The notes under the pieces were generated by a model that worked only from the letters and a program-made list of their open reading frames with translations, was not told where the DNA came from and ran no database searches. The position numbers and the translations under genes were made by a program. Below, piece after piece: positions 58,661-64,000 of a DNA stretch of 64,000 nt. This DNA comes from Hymenolepis diminuta (taxonomy: Eukaryota > Platyhelminthes > Cestoda > Cyclophyllidea > Hymenolepididae), in assembly GCA_900708905.1 (NCBI GenBank), contig CAADRB010000001.1:1250890-1314889 (forward strand), given 5' to 3'. Position 1 is the first letter of the stretch. Every line of letters begins with the position of its first letter.

Positions 58661-58795
58661 GTAATCGGGGCCACATCGATTGAATAGATGGAATAAGCCA
58701 AGTCCAAAATGACTTGCCTCCTTAGACCACCTCCGAACTGATCTGGCCACATGAGTGACTTGACTATTCGATCAATGTGGCCATAACGTTATTAC
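58661..58795. mobile_element. MITE-like element, short palindromic form
   Basis: A 135-bp element whose two ends are imperfect inverted copies: ggggccacatcgattgaata on the left and, on the right, the complement of ttcgatcaatgtggcc ending in gttattac. Both ends match the start of the long-form copies (35488, 60141). It looks like two element ends joined back to back, able to fold into a hairpin. Confidence 0.65.
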
Positions 58796-60140
58796 AAGTT
58801 AATACACGTGTGCTGACTATAACGTGTCTTGTGATTTGCCGTGAGTTATTAGCTTCTGTGTTAAGTTGCTATATTACCGAGTTTTCTAGTTTGTTGGCTC
58901 TGCCAGATTACTACCAAAACTTCTAGCTAGTTACGTTGTAGCACTTATATACTTCCTAGAATTTTCTACATATTTTGCTCATTTAATATTCTCTATTCGT
59001 GACTTTCTCATCTATATGATATGTAATTGTAAAATACTTTACTAAGACTATGATCTGATAAAATTAAAATCCATTAAATACGGATGTAGAGGTACAAATC
59101 AAGATAATAATCCAATTTCTAATGGATTTTCAAACCAAGTACACAACCATATTTAAATAGTGGTAGAAAAAAAACTCAGCAAACCTGAGAAGTAGTAAGA
59201 AAGTGGAGCTACTCTACAGAAAATTATATTTACACCGTGAATCACGCTATGGTGACATGTTTGTATGTCAAAATTTTTAAGAAATAACAAAAAATCAATT
59301 TTACTAACAATAAAAGCTATTAGCAGTCGAACAAACCGTGGTGAATAAAGAGCAAATACACAATATAATATCGATGGAAGCTCATCAAAAGAAGTCTTAC
59401 TGAGGCTGTTATCGGAACTTCATCGCAAGCTTCTGCACTACATTCCTGTATTTTGACTCGCAGAAATCGCTTGTAATTCATCTTATTTTGACGCTTTCTC
59501 ATTAATCCAGCACGTAAGTGCTTTTTCTTGTGTTTACGGACAAAATATTTTGATCATGTGCAAAATCCTGACTATTTTAGTGAAAATTATGATTATTAAG
59601 GAATAAGAATTTCTTTCTGTTATTGAAAAAGTTTGTTTTCGAATATTTTGGGCGACACTTGCAATTTTCATTTTTGCAGTTAATAAAAGTTATCGGATTA
59701 GAATTGATAATGTTGTAAATTTGTTTAAAAATGTCATATGACATGAATTTCAGAGGTTTTATTCAACGAAGAACTCCATTATCATGATAAAAATAATAGT
59801 CATTAAGATAAAAGGCTGAATGTACTTGATCTCAGAGAGGTAATTTATAAAGAAATTAACTATGAGCTTTTAAAATCCGCTACGTTGATACGCTTATTTT
59901 CTCTAAATTGTAAGAATATAGTTGGTGTTATAAGCCGTTCATGGTTTCTGTCTTTAATGCAGCCATTACCCATTAAAGCGAAAAAGCATTTAGTACTGTA
60001 CCAAGCAACAATATAGGAGAAAATAGGGGTATTGCGATGTAATTGAAAACAACCAGAAAATAAAATCATGAAAGCAAACAGTTTTACTATATATGATTGC
60101 GTTATTCCTTTCGAAAAATTTTATTTTTTAATTACATTCT
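58796..60140. other. intergenic, nothing secure
   Basis: A minus-strand Lys/Arg-rich frame around 59560-59320 (RKHKKKHLRAGLMRKRQNKM) is reminiscent of small basic ribosomal proteins but has no supporting exon structure. Otherwise nothing is recognised. Confidence 0.35.
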
Positions 60141-60471
60141 GTAATAACGTAATAATCCATCGGACCCCATCCATCGAATAGGTGGAATAAATCAAGTCAC
60201 CCATGCCGCCAGATCAGTTCGGAGGTGTCAGGCAAGCCACCCCAATTTATTAATAAGTACATTAGGTTTATATACAAAACATTTCTTCGTTGGACATCAG
60301 TCATGTCTCGTTGTCGGAGTCTCGGCGTGATAATAGACATCGGTTTAGGTACCTACGTACAAACAAGCAAACACACATCGGGACCACCTGTGGACACTGT
60401 AGTGAAGATCTTATCGCCAGTCAATCATTTCTAATTGCCAAGTGTTGATAGACATCTGCTGGCTATAGCAC
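60141..60471 (+). mobile_element. MITE-like element, long form, copy 3
   Basis: Plus-strand copy of the 19135-19466 element. It begins gtaataacgtaataatccat, carries gaataggtggaataaatcaa and ggtttatatacaaaacattt, and ends at gctggctatagca. About 330 bp, non-coding. Confidence 0.65.
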
Positions 60472-60731
60472 ATTCCTCAGAATTTTTATTAATAATCCAA
60501 TTTGTCAAAGCGCGCGATTCGTTTCAATTTTCCTGAATGCATTCATTTTTATGAAGTCAAGATATAATGCGGTTGTTCATTTCTTCACTTCGGATTCACT
60601 GTATATTTTAATATTTATAAAATTAACAGGATGATCACAGCTAAACGCAATAGTTCACTGAATGGGAATACACATTATTGCAATAATTCCTTCCTTTAAA
60701 GAATCTCATATGTGGAAAATTAATTTATTTT

Positions 60732-60736
60732 AAAAC
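60732..60736. repeat. target-site duplication, left (aaaac)
   Basis: The five bases aaaac directly precede the left LTR and recur directly after the right LTR (63055-63059), as expected for integration of a Ty3/gypsy-type element. Confidence 0.75.
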
Positions 60737-60826
60737 TGTTGTCGGGTCGTGTTTGTAACCAGTGCAATGTCTTAGTGAATATAAGAGTCGGTTACGGTAT
60801 CCTACAGAGAAGGGCAAATTATAACA
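60737..60826 (+). repeat. 5' LTR, 90 bp
   Basis: Begins TG and ends CA (tgttgtcggg...attataaca). It aligns base for base with 62965-63054, with eight differences in 90. A TGGCGAC match two bases later (60830-60836) may be the primer-binding site. Confidence 0.85.
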
Positions 60827-60856
60827 GTTTGGCGACACAGTTATCGAATTACGCGG

Positions 60857-61442
60857 ATATGGAAGTCCGAATCTCTTCAGTCCTGGGAAGTACCCTTACC
60901 CAGATGAATTTCTTAACATCTACAAAGGATTCCCAAGACTACGTAAAAATGTAGATATATTTCATCGTAATCCTCTTCTGGATGAAACTTTTGCAACATG
61001 GTATACTCAACACCGTGATATTTATAAGAACATCATGGCAGATCTCTCCTACGCCGCTCGAATTACCATCCTGAATTTAACAGAAGCGACAATTACTTAT
61101 GTTCGTCCTACTTTCAACCGATGGATCCGACTGAAAAATTATGAAAAGATTATTAGTAAGTTAGGTTCGGTCATTGTTGATAACAGTTCTCTCTTCAACT
61201 TCATCATAAGTAAAGACGAAAATGTTCACTATCATTTAGGTATCGTTAATCGACCTTACACTGGTTTCCGATTTGGTTCTCTCGAAGAAAACCAATTCAG
61301 ATGTCTCATTTTCATCCTTGGTCGTCGATCTCCTTGCCATGCTGAGATTCGACTCAGACTTGGACAAGAAACTCGATGTCAAAAAGTCCCGTTGCAGACC
61401 CGAATCTGCTGCAGGACTGTTAATTGCGAGTATTCAACCTGA
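60857..61442 (+). pseudogene. Gag-like remnant of the LTR element
   Basis: The frame reads FATWYTQHRDIY, SSLFNFIISKDE, GIVNRPYTGFRFGSLEENQF and CLIFILGRRSP. It resembles Gag of CsRn1-type retrotransposons in flatworms (TWY..H.DI, F.LGSL...QF.CLIFI.GL.SP). The frame is open for about 195 codons and then diverges from the family at ...RLGQETRCQ, probably by a shift. Confidence 0.6.
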
Positions 61443-62964
61443 AAGGACCTGAAAATAACCTATCATCCATCGATCAAGGGGACCCACTCCCCATCCGACA
61501 ATTATCCGACGAATATCTGAAACAGTCACTCCCAAGATGCTGACTTTGCGGAGGACGTCGTCATCATCGAGACTGCCCTATCGAAGATGTCGCTGCCAGA
61601 ACTGCAATGACAATGGCCACAAAGAAGACTTCTACCGAGAATCTTCTACGAACAGTTCAACGAGGTAAAACCCGAACAAAAAGATTGACACTGGCTCCGA
61701 TATTTAATGTTGTGCAACTCTACATATCGATGCTATGCGGGCTACATTCCTGGAGAAGACGATCTTCAAGGAGTGCTTCGTTACAGATCGAAATACTAAT
61801 CAAATGGGCCTAGACTGGGTCGATGAGCTCAAGCTTATCCAGTTCCCATGACGAGAACAAAACAGACCAAATATCTACTCTCGAAGGTATGAATGCGGAA
61901 AATCTTGTGAGAGGATGCAACCATTGTCTACATGTTGCCGAAATTCCTCATTCTTCCATTCATATTCAATTGCCGAAACCTGATTCTCCAAGGATTCAGC
62001 TCTAACTTACCAATTCGGACACGCTAAGGCTGCGACATGCACTAAATTCACCTTCGAAAGGGTCCGATGTTACTCTGCTCTCGTCAACGACAAGGAAATT
62101 AGCTGTGTCTATTTTCCATAAACTCGTGGTGCACCACGCTTGTTACGGACCCAAATATACAGTTTAAATCTACATTTTGTTTAATCTTGCTCCAACTGAC
62201 AGATTTTCAACTAAGGAGATCTCTCGCCATGTCAGGACGATCCGCCCCCGCAGCAGAATTTAGAGGTCAAGATTTAAGGACAGCGGGTGAAGAGATTTTT
62301 TTATCAGAACAACTTTGTGTCCCGACAAAGTGTGACCGGATGCGCACATACAGTGTGAGCGATCTTGTGTATATTCTCAGTCATAAATTAAATCAACAAT
62401 GGACAGCGGCCATAATCATCAAACCACTTGGAGGCGATATCTACGACGTGGAGAACGGAAAGGACACTTGATTTCGCCCTCACAAATAACTCAGACCAGG
62501 AGGGTTTGATTTGTTGAATTGTGAAAATCATCATTCTTTAAATAGTCCTGCTGTTATTAATTTTGTGTTCTATGTCTTACAGTTCTCTAACTCCCGAACA
62601 TACTGTGATCCACCGATGTAGTGCAATGACGCGATAGAAAGGATCAAGATATTATCTCTCATGTACCACCAGGACTCAATGGTATTTCCCCCATCTCCCG
62701 GTCGATCTCACGACAAAGATGGACGAGTGATTAAATCTACGAACGGGCGTGTTACATATAAGAAAATAATATTTTTCCTAAAATAATTCCTATATGTTAG
62801 ATTCTTTATTTTCCACCTTTTAATTCCTTCTTCTTTTAATTCCCTTTTATTTGAACGAATCTATTTACATTAGGTTGTAAATGACACATAATATAAATCG
62901 ACTTATCAATACGAAAACGTGCCTCTTATTCTGATATAGTGGTTTGGGTCGTTTTGTATCATGG

Positions 62965-63054
62965 TGTTGTCGAGTGGTGTTTGTAACTAATGCAATGTCT
63001 TAGGGAATATAAGGGTCGTTTACGGTATCCTACAGAGAAGGGCAGATTATAACA
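62965..63054 (+). repeat. 3' LTR, 90 bp
   Basis: Partner of 60737-60826 with eight substitutions and no indels, so the insertion is not recent. It is followed directly by aaaac (63055-63059), the right target duplication. Confidence 0.85.
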
Positions 63055-63059
63055 AAAAC

Positions 63060-63533
63060 TAAAAATATTTTATGATATTTTGTATTATCAATCACATTAG
63101 CTACAGAAAGATCTATTCAGAATTCATTTGGTAAAAGATATTGAAATTTTAGACTGAAGAACAGAAATCTATTAAAATTTTCAGTTGTAGGAAATTTAAT
63201 CATTGCTACCTTGCTGTCAAAGTGATTTCCTTTACATCTCTTCATCTCAATGGTTAATAACTGAACGTCGCTTATCCTACTTATAATAACTGTTCCTTAA
63301 TAGTAGCTTATATGTATATTAACATAGAGCTAAGGTAGCTAAAATTTGTTCGACCTGCATATTGATGAAATCGACGTAACCTAAATCGAGATAAAGAGAT
63401 AGTTTTTCGAAATATGTCAGTAGTCAAATTAATTAAATATATTGGTATAAAGAGCATAAAGAGATTTACGGACAACGATTATATAAAAGCAATTTAGTAA
63501 CAGAATTGTTGACCACAAAATAGCAAAATATAA
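63060..63533. other. intergenic between two mobile elements
   Basis: AT-rich spacer between the LTR element and the mariner. Nothing recognised. Confidence 0.5.
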
Positions 63534-64000
63534 CACATGGGCTGAAAAGTCCCGGGCCTGACACATAGATGGCGCTAGTTTTATTGCAGTCACCTTTTTC
63601 AGTTAATACTAACCTTCAAAAGACAGCTGTTAAAATTTCATGATATTCTATTCATTAGTTTGTGAGTTATTGTGTTTAGAGTGACGCTACTTTTGTTATT
63701 TTCAAAACAATGGATCAAAAACAATTTCGTGTTTTAATTTTACACTACTTCCTGATGGGAAAAAATACCGCTCAAGCGAAGCAATGGCTTGAAAAGTGTT
63801 ATGGGGACTCCGCTCCATCAGAAACAACAATAAAACATTGATTTGCTGACTTCAAACGTGTTCATAGAGACACCGATGATGCAGAACGCAGTGGACGTCC
63901 AAATGAGGCGGGAACACCAGAAAACATAAAAGAATCCACAAAATTGTTTGAATGATGGAAAAGTGAAGTTGCGTGAGTTAGCTGACATCGTAAAGATATG
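63534..64000 (+). mobile_element. mariner-family DNA transposon, 5' part, cut by window end
   Basis: A probable terminal inverted repeat begins near 63536 (catgggctgaaaagtcccgg), and the transposase frame follows from 63710. The element runs off the right edge of the window, so the other terminal repeat is not visible. Confidence 0.8.
63710..64000 (+). pseudogene. mariner transposase, N-terminal part, disrupted
   Basis: ATG at 63710. The product starts MDQKQFRVLILHYFLMGKNT and continues through YGDSAPSETTIKH, FADFKRVHRDTDDAERSGRP and TPENIK. This is the HTH DNA-binding half of mariner transposases, with the linker SGRP and the TPENI block. A tga stop (63839-63841) stands where the family has Trp, and frameshifts occur after TPENIK. 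Transposition from this copy is therefore not expected. Confidence 0.85.

Larger units (their letters stand above)
60737..63054 (+). mobile_element. internally deleted LTR retrotransposon (Ty3/gypsy, CsRn1-like)
   Basis: A 2318-bp element with 90-bp LTRs, TG...CA ends and a 5-bp target duplication (aaaac). The interior keeps a Gag-like frame (about 60857-61442), a degraded zinc-knuckle region (61528-61625; C..C....HH..C then C.NC....H), a DTGSD aspartic-protease motif (from 61687) and an integrase C-terminal-like segment (about 62325-62470: DLVYILSHKLNQQW, GGDIYDVENGK). Reverse transcriptase, RNase H and most of the integrase are missing, and the remaining frames carry stops and shifts, so it is not autonomous. 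Confidence 0.85.

Noticed and set aside
59320..59560. Lys/Arg-rich minus-strand frame resembling small mitoribosomal proteins
   Set aside because: The resemblance is only to a basic KMN/RKR-type patch; there is no good acceptor, and the rest of the frame does not match any family.
60739..60954. Open frame starting inside the 5' LTR
   Set aside because: The Gag-like frame is in another register; this one covers LTR and leader sequence only.

Overview
The window looks like nuclear DNA of a small-bodied invertebrate animal, most likely a flatworm and perhaps a parasitic one. It is AT-rich, and its genes mix introns of 37-80 bp with introns of several kilobases. The mobile DNA includes an LTR element with a Gag resembling the CsRn1-like Ty3/gypsy group known from flatworms, mariner-type transposases and decayed LINEs. 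The species cannot be named from the sequence alone, and the phylum is an inference. There is one assembly gap of 221 N (33202-33422).

Layout. 1-17207 (+): the 3' part of a tolloid/BMP1 gene in 12 visible exons. It encodes the end of an astacin protease followed by CUB1-CUB2-EGF-CUB3-EGF-CUB4-CUB5 and an unusual basic tail; the 5' exons with the zinc-binding motif lie left of the window. 17208-30870: mostly decayed repeats, comprising a MITE-like element, SINE-like tRNA-derived segments, a set of four diverged repeat units (about 21.8-26.1 kb) and a LINE relic (27.2-28.8 kb). 30871-31121 (+): a likely terminal exon of an unrecognised gene. 31646-34786 (-): ASCC1 in two exons. 39309-40010 (-): POLR2E (RPB5) in three exons with two micro-introns. 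41746-41989 (-): one exon of an NMDA-type glutamate receptor ligand-binding domain. 43495-45656: a large inverted repeat. 46600-53629 (+): an alpha-2-macroglobulin/complement-type thioester protein of 1921 residues in just two exons. 54-64 kb: transposon-rich, with an RT relic, a Tc1/mariner transposase relic, two MITE-like copies, an internally deleted LTR retrotransposon with 90-bp LTRs and a 5-bp target duplication, and the start of a mariner cut by the window edge.

How the genes relate. They do not form a pathway. Tolloid (extracellular procollagen and BMP-antagonist processing) and the thioester protein (extracellular protease trapping or innate immunity) are secreted. ASCC1 (RNA/alkylation-damage response) and POLR2E (shared RNA polymerase subunit) are nuclear housekeeping genes. 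The most interesting object is the thioester protein. It combines an alpha-2-macroglobulin-like core with inserted EGF repeats and a C-terminal Cys-rich domain that resembles the complement C345C/netrin module, and it appears to lack the catalytic His of C3.
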